DNA of 64,000 nt from Brasilonema sennae CENA114 (GCF_006968745.1 NZ_CP030118.1:4492399-4556398); one strand, 5' to 3'. Positions 36,971-46,330 are shown, numbered from the stretch's first letter. The notes: generated by a model from the letters alone, not told the origin. A program made the numbers and translations.

Positions 36971-37345
36971 ATGAAAATAATGGTTGTAGATGATGAACAA
37001 GATGTTCAATTTTTATTCGAGCAAAAATTTAGAAGAGAACTAAAAAAAAACCTGATTAGTTTAGACTTTACCCTGTCTGCAGAGGAAGCATTGAAAAAAA
37101 TACAAAGTCAAACTAAACTAATCGAATGCCTGTCCCTGATATTGGCGGATATCAATATGCCTGGGATGAATGGCTTACAGTTACTCAAAATTATCAAACA
37201 AAATTTTCCTAATTTAAAAGTCTTTATTATTACTGCTTATGACGATGAAGATAATTATCTAATAGCTAAAAAATACGGAGCTGATGAATATATTACTAAG
37301 CCAATTCAATTTGATAAACTGAAAGAGAAAATCTTTAGTGCATGA
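36971..37345 (+). CDS. single-domain response regulator
   Basis: The start is set at ATG 36971, giving a 124-residue protein that begins MKIMVVDDEQ; the longer open frame runs into the kinase gene. It is a bare receiver with D7-D8, phospho-acceptor D60 (LILADINMPGMNG), the Thr/Ser switch (FIITAYDD) and YITKP with the conserved Lys. There is no output domain, so it acts as a phospho-shuttle or sink. It lies 16 bases after the hybrid kinase stop. Confidence 0.9.
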   Translation: MKIMVVDDEQDVQFLFEQKFRRELKKNLISLDFTLSAEEALKKIQSQTKLIECLSLILADINMPGMNGLQLLKIIKQNFPNLKVFIITAYDDEDNYLIAKKYGADEYITKPIQFDKLKEKIFSA

Positions 37346-37369
37346 AGAGTCCCAATCAGAGAAAAAACT

Positions 37370-39577
37370 ATGCCGCCAAAAATACTGGTTGTGGATGATG
37401 AGCCTGACTTAGAAATACTCCTTTGTCAGGCATTTAGAAAAAAAATTCGGCAAAAGCAATTCCAATTAATTTTTGCTCAAAATGGTTTAGAAGCACTAGA
37501 AAAGCTGCAAGCGGAACCGGATATAGATATCGTTTTAACTGATGTCTATATGCCAGAAATGGATGGGCTAACTTTGCTTACGAAACTTAATGAGTTATAT
37601 CCGATCATTAAAGCAGTTATTATTTCTGCTTATGGTGATATAGAAAATATCAGAACGGCTATGAATCGGGGTGCTTTTGATTTCCTAACTAAGCCGATTA
37701 ATTTTCAAGATTTAGAAATCACAACCAACAAAACTCTGCAGCATGTGCAACGAATAAAAGCAGCGCACGAACAAGAGCGTTTAGCACAGCACGCTCAAGC
37801 AGAATTATTAACTCGTTTACAACAAGAGGTGACTGAACGCCAGCGAGCAGAGGAAGCATTGCGCGAAAGTGAGCGAAAATTGACTCAATTTCTGGAAGCT
37901 GTCCCAGTAGGAATATTTGTCATTGATGCCAACGGTCAACGCTATTATACCAATAAGAAGGCACAGCAGATACTTGGAAAAAGTATCGTTCCTGAAGTTC
38001 AAGTAAGTGAATTTCCTAAGATTTATCAAGCTTATGTAGCGGGGACAAATCAGTTATACCCCTTTGAGGAGCAACCCATTTTACGAGCGTTTAACGGCGA
38101 AAGTGTAACCGTTGATGATATAGTGCTTCAGCAAGCTGACAAAATGGTTCCCATAGAGGTGTCAGCAACTCCAATTTATGATGATAAGGGAAAAATTATC
38201 TATGCCATAGCCGCCTTTACTGATATTACCCAACGCAAACACGCAGAAGACGAACGGATTCACTTTACCCAAGAATTAGCACACAAAAATACAGCCTTGC
38301 ACCAGGCAAAAGATGCATTAGCCCAGTCCAACTCTACCTTGGAAGAAAAAGTCGAGGAACGTACTCGCCAACTGTCTCAAACATTAGAAATTCTGAAAGC
38401 GACTCAAGCTGAACTGGTTTTTGAAAACGCTTTGCTCAGAAGTGCAGAACAATCCTCAACCTTTGATTATCAAGTTGGCGGTAGTTTACCGATGAATGCT
38501 CCTACTTATGTGGTACGAGCCGCAGATCGTCTCCTGTATCAAGCACTCAAGCGCGGAGAGTTTTGTTACATTCTCAATGCACGCCAAATGGGTAAGTCAA
38601 GCCTCATGGTATGCATGATGCATCGTCTCCAGCAAGAGGGGTTTACTTGTGCAGCGATTGATATCACTCGCCTTGGTTCTGAAAACGTCACTCCTGCTCA
38701 ATGGTACAAGGGATTTGCTGTGGAGTTATGGCAAAATTTTAATTTGTTTGGAAAGGTGAATCTGAAAGCGTGGTGGAACGAGCAAAAAGATTTATCGTCT
38801 ATTCAGTGCTTGAGTCGGTTTATAGAGGAAATCATACTAGCTCAGGTTGAGAGTGAAAAGATATTTATCTTTGTCGATGAAATTGATACTGTTTTGGGAT
38901 TGAATTTTCCTGTTAATGACTTTTTTGCTTTGATTCGCTTCTGCTTTAATCAACGCGGTATTAATCCAGAGTATCAACGTTTAACTTTTGCTTTATTTGG
39001 AGTCGCAACACCTTCTGATTTGATAACTGATCTTCAAAGAACACCCTTCAATATTGGTCAAGCAATTCAACTCAATGGCTTTCAAATCCATGAAGCTCAA
39101 CCTTTGCTTTATGGATTAACAGAGAAAGTCAGTAATCCACAAATCGTGCTCAAAGAAGTGTTAGCCTGGACAAACGGTCAACCTTTTCTGACTCAAAAGC
39201 TTTGTAAATTCATACGCCGTTGTTCATCTCCTATTCCGACAAACGGTGAAGCGCAATGGGTTGAGAATTTAGTGCGAAATTATGTGATCAAGAATTGGGA
39301 ATCTCAGGATGAACCAGAGCATTTGAGAACCATACGCGATCGGCTTTGCCGCTGCGCAGAGCGCAATCGCATTCTCAACACCAAACTAAAATCATCTCAT
39401 CTACTAAAACTATATCGACAAATTTTGTCTCAACAAGAAGTCGTCTCTGTTGATAGTCCAGAAGAAAAAGAGTTGCTATTGTCAGGTCTAGTCGTCAAGC
39501 AACAGGGTGTTTTAAAAGTGCAGAACCCGATTTATCAATCAATATTTGATCATACTTGGATAAGTGAGCACCTCTAA
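37370..39577 (+). CDS. receiver - PAS - AAA-like ATPase fusion
   Basis: 735 residues. Residues 1 to about 125 are a receiver with D58 (VLTDVYMPEMDG) and FLTKP. A coiled coil and a PAS domain (about 165-295; VPVGIFVIDANGQRYYTN, ending AFTDITQRK) follow, then another coiled coil. From about 365 there is an AAA-like NTPase of the PF14516 type with Walker A NARQMGKSSLM and Walker B IFIFVDEIDTVL. No histidine kinase or DNA-binding output is present, so phosphorylation is probably read out through the NTPase. Expressed with the hybrid kinase and lone receiver (24-base gap). Confidence 0.9.
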   Translation: MPPKILVVDDEPDLEILLCQAFRKKIRQKQFQLIFAQNGLEALEKLQAEPDIDIVLTDVYMPEMDGLTLLTKLNELYPIIKAVIISAYGDIENIRTAMNRGAFDFLTKPINFQDLEITTNKTLQHVQRIKAAHEQERLAQHAQAELLTRLQQEVTERQRAEEALRESERKLTQFLEAVPVGIFVIDANGQRYYTNKKAQQILGKSIVPEVQVSEFPKIYQAYVAGTNQLYPFEEQPILRAFNGESVTVDDIVLQQADKMVPIEVSATPIYDDKGKIIYAIAAFTDITQRKHAEDERIHFTQELAHKNTALHQAKDALAQSNSTLEEKVEERTRQLSQTLEILKATQAELVFENALLRSAEQSSTFDYQVGGSLPMNAPTYVVRAADRLLYQALKRGEFCYILNARQMGKSSLMVCMMHRLQQEGFTCAAIDITRLGSENVTPAQWYKGFAVELWQNFNLFGKVNLKAWWNEQKDLSSIQCLSRFIEEIILAQVESEKIFIFVDEIDTVLGLNFPVNDFFALIRFCFNQRGINPEYQRLTFALFGVATPSDLITDLQRTPFNIGQAIQLNGFQIHEAQPLLYGLTEKVSNPQIVLKEVLAWTNGQPFLTQKLCKFIRRCSSPIPTNGEAQWVENLVRNYVIKNWESQDEPEHLRTIRDRLCRCAERNRILNTKLKSSHLLKLYRQILSQQEVVSVDSPEEKELLLSGLVVKQQGVLKVQNPIYQSIFDHTWISEHL

Positions 39578-39582
39578 ACAAT

Positions 39583-39717
39583 CAGTTATCAGTTACCAGT
39601 TATCAGTTATCAGTTATCAGTTTTTACTGTTCACCCTTCGGGTTCGCCAGTTGCCTGCGGAGGGAAACCCTCCCGCAGCACTGGTCTCACTGTTCACTGT
39701 TCACTGTTCCCTATTCC
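39583..39717. repeat. CAGTTATCAGTTA / GTTCACTGTTCACT tandem repeats
   Basis: An array of heptamer-type copies between convergent genes, with a G+C-rich dispersed block (CCTTCGGGTTCGCC…) inserted in the middle. Same family as at 18217, 40528 and 43525. Confidence 0.8.
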
Positions 39718-39720
39718 CTC

Positions 39721-40503
39721 TTAACTTTTGAAAATTTGCCTTTGTGCTTCGTACAACATCAAAGCGGCAGTAATTGCCACGTTTACAGATTCTACCCCTG
39801 GACTCAGGGGAATTTTTACTTGTAAATCTGCTACTGCTGTCAATTCTTTTGACAAACCAGCACCTTCATTCCCTAACAAAATTAAACTGGGTTTGCGCCA
39901 GTCTACATCCCAATAAGTCAAAGTAGCACTGGGTAAGGTTGCAACAACCTGCATTCCTGCTTCCCTACTTTGCTGGACTGTCGTTTTCAAATCAGGACTC
40001 ATCGCCATTGCTAGGCGAAACCACTGTCCAGCAGAAGCACGTAATACTTTTGGATTGTCTAAATCCACACTATCTTCACTCAGCCACAACCCAGAAGCCC
40101 CAGCAGCTGCTGCAGTCCGAATTATCGTACCCAAGTTGCCTGGATCTTGTACAGTTTCCAACGCTAGCACTATACCAGTAAACGGCACTTCCCCAAAGCG
40201 ATCGCTTCTTTTTGCCGTCGCAACTACGCCATCTGGTTGTACTGTGGTGGCGATCGCCTTTAAAACCTCTTCACTCACAATTTCTGCTCGTTCGCAAATA
40301 TCACAAGCTTTTTGCCATAGCACACCATGGCTGTCTTGCCATTCTGGTGTACTGCACACTGCTTCCAATGGGTAATTCGCTGCACAAGCTTCCTCTAACA
40401 AGTGCGTCCCTTCTACCAAAAACAACTGCTGCTGGTGTCTTTCTTTTGAGGAGTGGAGTTTGCGAATTTGCTTGACTAGGGAATTTTGTAAACTTGTTAA
40501 CAT
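39721..40503 (-). CDS. TrmH/SpoU-family RNA 2'-O-methyltransferase
   Basis: 260 residues. The N-terminal substrate-binding part (FLVEGTHLLEEA) is followed by the SPOUT knot: VQDPGNLGTIIRTAAAAG (motif 1), LLGNEGAGLSKEL (motif 2) and IPLSPGVESVNVAITAALML (motif 3). It methylates a ribose in rRNA or tRNA; the target cannot be set from sequence. Single gene between two repeat arrays. Confidence 0.93.
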   Translation of the reverse strand: MLTSLQNSLVKQIRKLHSSKERHQQQLFLVEGTHLLEEACAANYPLEAVCSTPEWQDSHGVLWQKACDICERAEIVSEEVLKAIATTVQPDGVVATAKRSDRFGEVPFTGIVLALETVQDPGNLGTIIRTAAAAGASGLWLSEDSVDLDNPKVLRASAGQWFRLAMAMSPDLKTTVQQSREAGMQVVATLPSATLTYWDVDWRKPSLILLGNEGAGLSKELTAVADLQVKIPLSPGVESVNVAITAALMLYEAQRQIFKS

Positions 40504-40527
40504 TAAAGTTCTGAGTCATGACTGGTA

Positions 40528-40618
40528 ATTAACAGTTATCAGTTACCAGTTATCAGTTATCAGGTAGGAAACGGACTCGTCCACCCCTTGTTCACTGTTC
40601 ACTGTTCACTGTTCACTG
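40528..40618. repeat. CAGTTATCAGTTA / GTTCACT tandem repeats
   Basis: Two half-arrays, CAGTTATCAGTTACCAGTTA and then four copies of GTTCACT, are split by about 30 bases of unrelated G+C-rich DNA. Same family as at 18217. Confidence 0.8.
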
Positions 40619-40684
40619 ATTTGGTCAAGATAGTCTACCAACAAATAACCTTTTTTACTTGTTACTCAGCACTTCCCTTTCGTA

Positions 40685-40766
40685 TGCGGAACCCGGGACT
40701 TGAACCCGGAAGCCTTTCGGCACTAGAACCTGAATCTAGCGCGTCTGCCAATTCCGCCAGTTCCGC
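40685..40766 (-). tRNA. tRNA-Leu (CAG)
   Basis: The 82-base molecule folds fully on the minus strand. The 7-bp acceptor GCGGAAC/GTTCCGC has discriminator A, there is a long variable arm TGCCGAAAGGCTT typical of Leu, and a T-arm CGGGTTCAAGTCCCG. The anticodon loop TTCAGGT gives CAG. CCA is not encoded. Confidence 0.93.
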
Positions 40767-40965
40767 AAATTTTATTGTTGATTAACAGTTTTTCATTGTC
40801 ACTCAATTGTTTAGATCTGTCAAGTCCTAATTTCTTAGATCAGGGGTTTATTGATTTTTAGGTAATTTTTGTTACTATTATCTAGTTTTCGGAAAAGATT
40901 GTATGATAAGTTGTTGATTCTTTATCTGCTGTCAAAAAAACATAAATGAAATTTATCAATTTCAG

Positions 40966-42435
40966 TTGAAAAGTGTAGACAATCAAAAACTATCGTGTAG
41001 AATCGAAACCAACTTCAAACTTATAAAATCAACAGTTTTTTTGGAGGGTAAGTTTATTATTCCTTCTGGCGGCTTACCAGATGCCAAATCTTCCTCGACA
41101 GCAGACTCCTCAGTCCTGCAAATATGGGGTGGGCATCCTTTGCAAGGTCATGTAAAAATTAGCGGAGCCAAAAATTCAGCACTGGTGATCATGGCTGGAG
41201 CGTTGCTCTGTTCAGGCGAGTGTCGGCTTCGTAACGTGCCGTTATTGGCAGACGTAACACGGATAGGTGAGGTTTTATCAGCTTTAGGCGTTGGCTTGAA
41301 GCAAACAGGAGACATTTTAGAAGTTGATGCCAGAGAAATCAAAACATCAAAGGCTCCCTATGAACTGGTGACACAGTTGAGAGCAAGTTTCTTTGCTATT
41401 GGTCCGATGCTAGCACGACTGGGAGTCGCGCAAATGCCTTTACCGGGGGGCTGTGCTATTGGCACAAGACCTGTGGATCTGCATGTTCGAGGACTGCAAG
41501 CAATGGGAGCGGAAGTACAGATTGAGCATGGCATTTGTAATGCCTATGTTCCTGGTACTAGTCGCCGATTGAAGGGAGCAAAGATATATTTGGATATTGC
41601 CAGCGTGGGAGCAACAGAAACTCTGATGATGGCGGCGACTCTTGCAGATGGGGAAACCATTATCGAAAATGCTGCACGCGAGCCAGAGGTCGTTGATTTG
41701 GCGAACTTCTGTATTGCAATGGGAGCAAATATACACGGAGCAGGAACCAGTAAAATTACGATTGTTGGTGTTCCACAGTTGCATTCAACTGAATATACGA
41801 TTATTCCTGATCGCATTGAAGCAGGAACGTTTTTGGTGGCTGCAGCAATCACTCGTTCAGAGCTTACCCTCTCGCCTGTGATACCAGAACATTTGACACC
41901 AATCATTACCAAGCTGCAAGATATTGGAGTGCGCATTATTGAGGAAGGACCTAACTGTTTACGTACTCTGAGGGCAGAAACGCTGAGGGCAACTGATATT
42001 GAAACTTTGCCCCATCCAGGTTTTCCTACAGATATGCAAGCGCCATTTATGGCTTTGCTGGCACTGGCAGAAGGTGACAGCCTGATTAATGAATCTGTGT
42101 TTGAGAATCGTTTGCGCCATGCCTCAGAGTTAAATCGCTTAGGGGCAGATATTCGTATTAAAGGCAACGTTGCCTTTGTTCGAGGAGTGCCGATGTTATC
42201 AGGTGCACCCGTACTAGGAACAGATTTGCGAGCATCAGCAGCGTTAGTTTTGGCGGGACTTGCAGCAGAAGGAAAAACCATAGTTCAGGGACTACAACAC
42301 TTAGATCGGGGCTACGATAGACTTGATGCAAAGTTGGAGCAATTAGGAGCAAGAATCCAGCGGGTGCCAGTAGCAAACGTAAATGCGGAAGTTGCTTCTA
42401 CCCCCATTGAGCCTCAAGCGCAAATCTCTATTTAG
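40966..42435 (+). CDS. murA: UDP-N-acetylglucosamine 1-carboxyvinyltransferase
   Basis: This is the first committed enzyme of peptidoglycan precursor synthesis; it transfers enolpyruvate from PEP to UDP-GlcNAc in the cytosol. Key marks are HVKISGAKNSALVIMAGALL at the start of the fold, the PGGCAIGTRPVDLH loop with the PEP/fosfomycin-binding Cys, RQ-like PHPGFPTDMQAPFMAL, and DLRASAALVLAGL near the end. The first about 45 residues are not family sequence and the frame begins with TTG at 40966; no ATG occurs before the core, so the true start is uncertain. The C-terminus is about 20 residues longer than the core. Confidence 0.95.
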   Translation: MKSVDNQKLSCRIETNFKLIKSTVFLEGKFIIPSGGLPDAKSSSTADSSVLQIWGGHPLQGHVKISGAKNSALVIMAGALLCSGECRLRNVPLLADVTRIGEVLSALGVGLKQTGDILEVDAREIKTSKAPYELVTQLRASFFAIGPMLARLGVAQMPLPGGCAIGTRPVDLHVRGLQAMGAEVQIEHGICNAYVPGTSRRLKGAKIYLDIASVGATETLMMAATLADGETIIENAAREPEVVDLANFCIAMGANIHGAGTSKITIVGVPQLHSTEYTIIPDRIEAGTFLVAAAITRSELTLSPVIPEHLTPIITKLQDIGVRIIEEGPNCLRTLRAETLRATDIETLPHPGFPTDMQAPFMALLALAEGDSLINESVFENRLRHASELNRLGADIRIKGNVAFVRGVPMLSGAPVLGTDLRASAALVLAGLAAEGKTIVQGLQHLDRGYDRLDAKLEQLGARIQRVPVANVNAEVASTPIEPQAQISI

Positions 42436-42578
42436 ATACAAAAAACCACAAAAGCGACAGGACAAGGAAGAAATTCTTCCTTGTTCCTTTTGCTATGGCT
42501 ATACTGTTTGTGTGGGGCTATTCAAAAGACCAGTCCTATATTTATTAACTTCCCTTATTTGCCCAGCAAGATTCCGCC

Positions 42579-43454
42579 ATGTTAACGCCAAAGACTCAAC
42601 TGATTGGTCTCAAAGCAGATTCATTTCGTCATCCGCTAGATCTAGACGCAACCAAAGCACTGAAGCAGATACCTGGTTTGGATATGATGGTGCGGAATCT
42701 TTTGGGTCCATTGGCGGAGCAGGTTTTTTATGTAGAAAATATCGCTTCTAGTGTTCTAGTCGGCGAAAAACAACTGCCCCATCTTCATAAGTCGCTGTTA
42801 GAAGCCTGCAAGATACTGGATATCGAACCTCCCCAGCTTTATATTAGGCAGCATCCAGCACCAAATGCATACACTTTTGCTATGCGGGGAAAACAGCCTT
42901 TTGTTGTCCTGCACACCTCGCTGATCGATATGCTCGAACAAGAAGAAATTCAGGCTGTGATTGCTCATGAATTGGGACACCTTAAGTGTGACCACAGTGT
43001 TTACCTAACTCCAGTCAATATATTGATATTAGCTGCGACAGTGGTGCCTAATGTTGGAGCATTTCTTGCTCAAGCAATACAGGCGCAACTTTTGGAATGG
43101 GTACGGTGTGCTGAGTTTACGTGCGATCGCGCAGCATTGCTGGCAACCCAAAACCCGAAAGTTGTCATGTCGGTGTTGATGAAACTTGCTGGTGGTTCGC
43201 CCACGATCGCACCACAACTTAATCTTGATGCTTTTATTGCCCAAGCTCGTGCTTATGATGATATTAGTAAGACCGAGATAGGTGAGATGGTCAAGGCTGC
43301 CCGCACAGCTCAGTTAACTCACCCAGTACCCGTTCTGCGTGCCAGAGAAATTGACCGTTGGGCAAGTAGCCAAGATTATCAAAAGTTGTTGCAAAATCAA
43401 AAAATAGAGTATAATAGTGAAGTTGCACCCAAGGGCGGGTGGCGAAACTGGTAG
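42579..43454 (+). CDS. M48-family metallopeptidase
   Basis: 291 residues with the zinc-binding H-E-L-G-H in AVIAHELGHLKC and a downstream Glu in CAEFTCDRAALL. A hydrophobic stretch after HELGH (VNILILAATVVPNVGAFLAQ) suggests membrane association, as in HtpX-like peptidases that act in quality control. The reading frame runs 22 bases into the tRNA-Leu gene, so the last seven residues are read from tRNA sequence. An internal TATAAT at about 43411 probably serves the tRNA. Confidence 0.9.
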   Translation: MLTPKTQLIGLKADSFRHPLDLDATKALKQIPGLDMMVRNLLGPLAEQVFYVENIASSVLVGEKQLPHLHKSLLEACKILDIEPPQLYIRQHPAPNAYTFAMRGKQPFVVLHTSLIDMLEQEEIQAVIAHELGHLKCDHSVYLTPVNILILAATVVPNVGAFLAQAIQAQLLEWVRCAEFTCDRAALLATQNPKVVMSVLMKLAGGSPTIAPQLNLDAFIAQARAYDDISKTEIGEMVKAARTAQLTHPVPVLRAREIDRWASSQDYQKLLQNQKIEYNSEVAPKGGWRNW

Positions 43455-43516
43455 ACGCACCACACTCAAAATGTGGCGACCTTGCGGTCATAGGAGTTCG
43501 ATTCTCCTCCTGCCCA
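43433..43516 (+). tRNA. tRNA-Leu (CAA)
   Basis: 84 bases. Acceptor GGGCGGG pairs with CCTGCCC (one G-T) with discriminator A. The anticodon loop CTCAAAA gives CAA, there is a long variable arm CGACCTTGCGGTC, and the T-arm is AGGAGTTCGATTCTCCT. Its first 22 bases overlap the end of the M48 peptidase frame. CCA is not encoded. Confidence 0.93.
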
Positions 43517-43524
43517 CTTTAAAT

Positions 43525-43600
43525 CAGTGAACAGTTATCAGTTATCAGCTATCACTGTTCACTGCGTAGGTAGCTGTTCCCTGTTCCCTGTAGAATAGCC
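43525..43600. repeat. CAGTTATCAGTTATCAG / GTTCACT repeats
   Basis: A short array of the same family as at 18217, followed by CCCTGTTCCCTGT, between the tRNA and the convergent permease gene. Confidence 0.7.
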
Positions 43601-43609
43601 TAGTAAAGG

Positions 43610-44728
43610 CTACCTTCTTAGGCTGCGAGGGTCTAAAGCATCTCTTAGCCCATCACCCAGCAAGTTAAAAGCCAACACTGTGAGAATAATCAACACAGCA
43701 GAAGGCCAGATTAGCCAAGGTTGCAGTACTAAAATTGAGGCGTTAGTTGCAAGAGATAACATATTACCCCATGAGGGGTCTGGTTGTTGAATTCCTAAGC
43801 CGATCAAACTGAGTACTGCTTCTGCCCCAATAAAGCTAGGGACAGCAAGTGTCGCGGAAATAATGATATAAGTGGCGGTTTGCGGCAATACGTGACGCAC
43901 GATAATGTAAAGTGGATTGGCACCCATTGCTTTAGCAGCTTGAACGTATTCTCTCTCTTTAATAGAGAGGACTTGTCCGCGAATAACTCGTGCTAATCCA
44001 GCCCAGCTAATAAACGAAGTAATCACGACAATCAGCAAAAAGCGTTCGGTACTCGATAACCCCGGCGGTAGTACCGCACCCAAGGTTACCAAAAGATAAA
44101 TACTGGGGAAAATCATGAGCACTTCGCTCAACCGCATAATAACAGTGTCAAGCCAGCCACCGAAATAGCCAGAAATTCCCCCAATCAACATCCCTAAAGG
44201 AAAGGTTAGGGCAACCCCAATAATACCGATAAACAGACTTATACGACCACCATACAGCAGGCGACTGAGTTGATCTCGACCTTGGTCATCTGTACCTAAA
44301 ACGTTAAACTTTGCCTCACCGACAGCACCAAACAAATGTATATTTAGCCGAATACCACCAAATATTTCTGTCTCCTCCCACTTTGGGGGTAAAGGTAAAT
44401 TCAACTGAAACAGACGATACTCAGGCCCAGTGACAAATAGTCTTAGGGGACAAGGCTTTTTATAGTTTACGATGATTTGGCGATCGCCCGTTTCTAAATT
44501 TGTGTCTCCCTGGGTTGTTGGATAAATGTGAGGTCCAATAAACTGCCCTGATTGTTTAGAAACCCAGTAAACACGCGTTGGTGGTAGTAGAGAACCATTT
44601 GGTTGTGAGGTGTAAGCGTTGTAAGGGGCGACAAAATCAGCCAAAATGACTGCTATATAAAAAACCAACAGTAAAGTTGCCCCAAACCTTGCTAAAGGAT
44701 TTTTGTTTAGTCGATGCCACCAATTCAT
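43610..44728 (-). CDS. oligopeptide/dipeptide-type ABC transporter permease (OppC/DppC family)
   Basis: 372 residues. The N-terminal helix NPLARFGATLLLVFYIAVIL and PYNAY are typical of OppC/DppC. A periplasmic domain of about 120 residues follows, then GTDDQGRDQLSRLLYGGRIS, five more membrane helices and the ATPase-docking loop REYVQAAKAMGANPLYI. The family imports peptides or nickel/other solutes. No other subunit is adjacent, so it works with components encoded elsewhere. Confidence 0.93.
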   Translation of the reverse strand: MNWWHRLNKNPLARFGATLLLVFYIAVILADFVAPYNAYTSQPNGSLLPPTRVYWVSKQSGQFIGPHIYPTTQGDTNLETGDRQIIVNYKKPCPLRLFVTGPEYRLFQLNLPLPPKWEETEIFGGIRLNIHLFGAVGEAKFNVLGTDDQGRDQLSRLLYGGRISLFIGIIGVALTFPLGMLIGGISGYFGGWLDTVIMRLSEVLMIFPSIYLLVTLGAVLPPGLSSTERFLLIVVITSFISWAGLARVIRGQVLSIKEREYVQAAKAMGANPLYIIVRHVLPQTATYIIISATLAVPSFIGAEAVLSLIGLGIQQPDPSWGNMLSLATNASILVLQPWLIWPSAVLIILTVLAFNLLGDGLRDALDPRSLRR

Positions 44729-44825
44729 AGCAATTACCAGTTATGACTCATAAATGATGAATTATAAATTATCAATCATCAATAGTGAAAGCTTTTTCGT
44801 TGTGAAAATTTATAATTATCAATTC

Positions 44826-45701
44826 TTAAGCAGGGAGTTTTTCAATCAGGTACAAAGGCTCTTCTTGAAGTTTTTCGTGTTCTATAACAAATACATTTGA
44901 GTAGAGATTAGCAATAATTTGCTTTCCTTGCTGTGTGAGGGAGAGGTAGCGCAATGCATCCTTGATATAAGGATATACGACATTCCAGTAGAACTTGGCA
45001 TAGTTCTTGCGTAAATCAGCAGGATTTTGATAACCCAACACCTGATTCATTCCAATCTCTTCAAACTCATAAAATAAAGAGGTAATTTTTTTTAAATAAC
45101 GTGGATCGCTCAGTTGTCCAATCAAATCTGCAGCACGCACTAAACCTGCAAAATCATTTGTATCTTGGTGGTCATCTACACTTGGTACTGGAAACCGAGT
45201 CAATTCAATATTGCTCTTAATGACTTCTGAATCTATCAATTTGTGACCGCCAAAACGCTCATCAATAAAAAGCTTTCCCCGATCAACATGATAAGGTGTC
45301 AAACTCGCATCAGAAGCTCCAGAACGAAGAAAAATCATTTTTCCATCTTTACCTGTTGCGTACAAACCTTCCTCCTCTCGATCTTGTCGGCAAACTCCTT
45401 TAACATAACCAATATCATGACAGACCAAAGATATAATAAAATGCAACCAGTCTTCATTAGAAACACCTCCTTCACGGATATGTTTGCCGCGCAAAATTTC
45501 TTGTCCAACCAAAGTAACTAGGATAGAATGTTCTACGTTATGATAAAGGGCGTCACTGTTAGCAATATTTTCCAACGCCATATTACCTGCCCAGCCTATA
45601 ATATCTTGATAATCATTTTTCAGGCAGCCGTAGGTGCGACGGTAGCCTTCACGAATTTGAGCGACAAACACATCAATCAAGATTTCAGTGGCATTAAACA
45701 T
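44826..45701 (-). CDS. HD-domain metalloprotein (Npun_R2479-type)
   Basis: The start is set at ATG 45701 (MFNATEIL…), since the longer frame needs TTG. 291 residues with an HD phosphohydrolase core: DALYHNVEHSILV, LVCHDIGYVKG (His-Asp pair) and GLVRAADLIGQL with the last Asp ligand. It would hydrolyse a phospho-compound, possibly a nucleotide second messenger. The family is nearly restricted to cyanobacteria, with no fixed substrate known to me. Single gene. Confidence 0.85.
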   Translation of the reverse strand: MFNATEILIDVFVAQIREGYRRTYGCLKNDYQDIIGWAGNMALENIANSDALYHNVEHSILVTLVGQEILRGKHIREGGVSNEDWLHFIISLVCHDIGYVKGVCRQDREEEGLYATGKDGKMIFLRSGASDASLTPYHVDRGKLFIDERFGGHKLIDSEVIKSNIELTRFPVPSVDDHQDTNDFAGLVRAADLIGQLSDPRYLKKITSLFYEFEEIGMNQVLGYQNPADLRKNYAKFYWNVVYPYIKDALRYLSLTQQGKQIIANLYSNVFVIEHEKLQEEPLYLIEKLPA

Positions 45702-46330
45702 ATTGGTGACTCTGTTATATACCAAATTATGTATTATTTGTTTATCTCAAATTTGGATAATTTGATGACCGTCGGAGTACTCAAAAAAAGGCAAATAACT
45801 TTTTCTAACTGTTTATAGTTTAAGCATATCTGCTACCAGCGCGTGTGTGCGGGTTATAGGAAATCTTTACGAATTGAGCAAAACATCAACCGTGCCTTCG
45901 TAGTTATACATAGCTTCAAAAGACTACGGAAGTGGTGATACAGGTTTGTCTTGATCACCTCCCATCACCTCATGAGCGCAACTTCTTAAGGGAAAAACCG
46001 GAACTAAACCTGAAGCTGGCGCATGCTCAGAGATTCTGTCCAGCAGACTTAACGCGCAACCCTTGACTCAGATCTTGCACCATAATGTTCTTGCGCCAAG
46101 AAATAAATTTCTTGGCTCAAAGTCCAAGTCCGTTAAAACGGACTCTTGTTAGTTTTTCAGGAGGCACTGCGTTGGTCAACCAATTACAGCACACCCCGCA
46201 ATATTCTTTGACAGCGCGGGATTTTTATTATCACTTAATTTATAAATTTTTGTAAATAATTGGTAAAGTTTGCATAAAACTTGTCCGCTGAACCTGAGAA
46301 GTCAGTAGATATTACTTTGACGAACAGAAA
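45702..46330. other. intergenic region upstream of the two-partner secretion operon
   Basis: No gene. Hairpins are CCAAGAAA-TAAA-TTTCTTGG (46098-46117), AGTCCGT-TAAA-ACGGACT (46128-46145) and a weak CCCGC…GCGGG followed by ATTTTTATT (about 46196-46230). They fit a leader with attenuation or a terminator between the divergent units. No promoter is identified with confidence. Confidence 0.5.

Noticed and set aside
40588..40785. 65-residue plus-strand frame
   Set aside because: It lies across the tRNA-Leu(CAG) gene on the other strand and a repeat array.
41544..42281. 245-residue open frame antisense to murA
   Set aside because: murA is unmistakable on the plus strand; the antisense frame has no recognisable domain.
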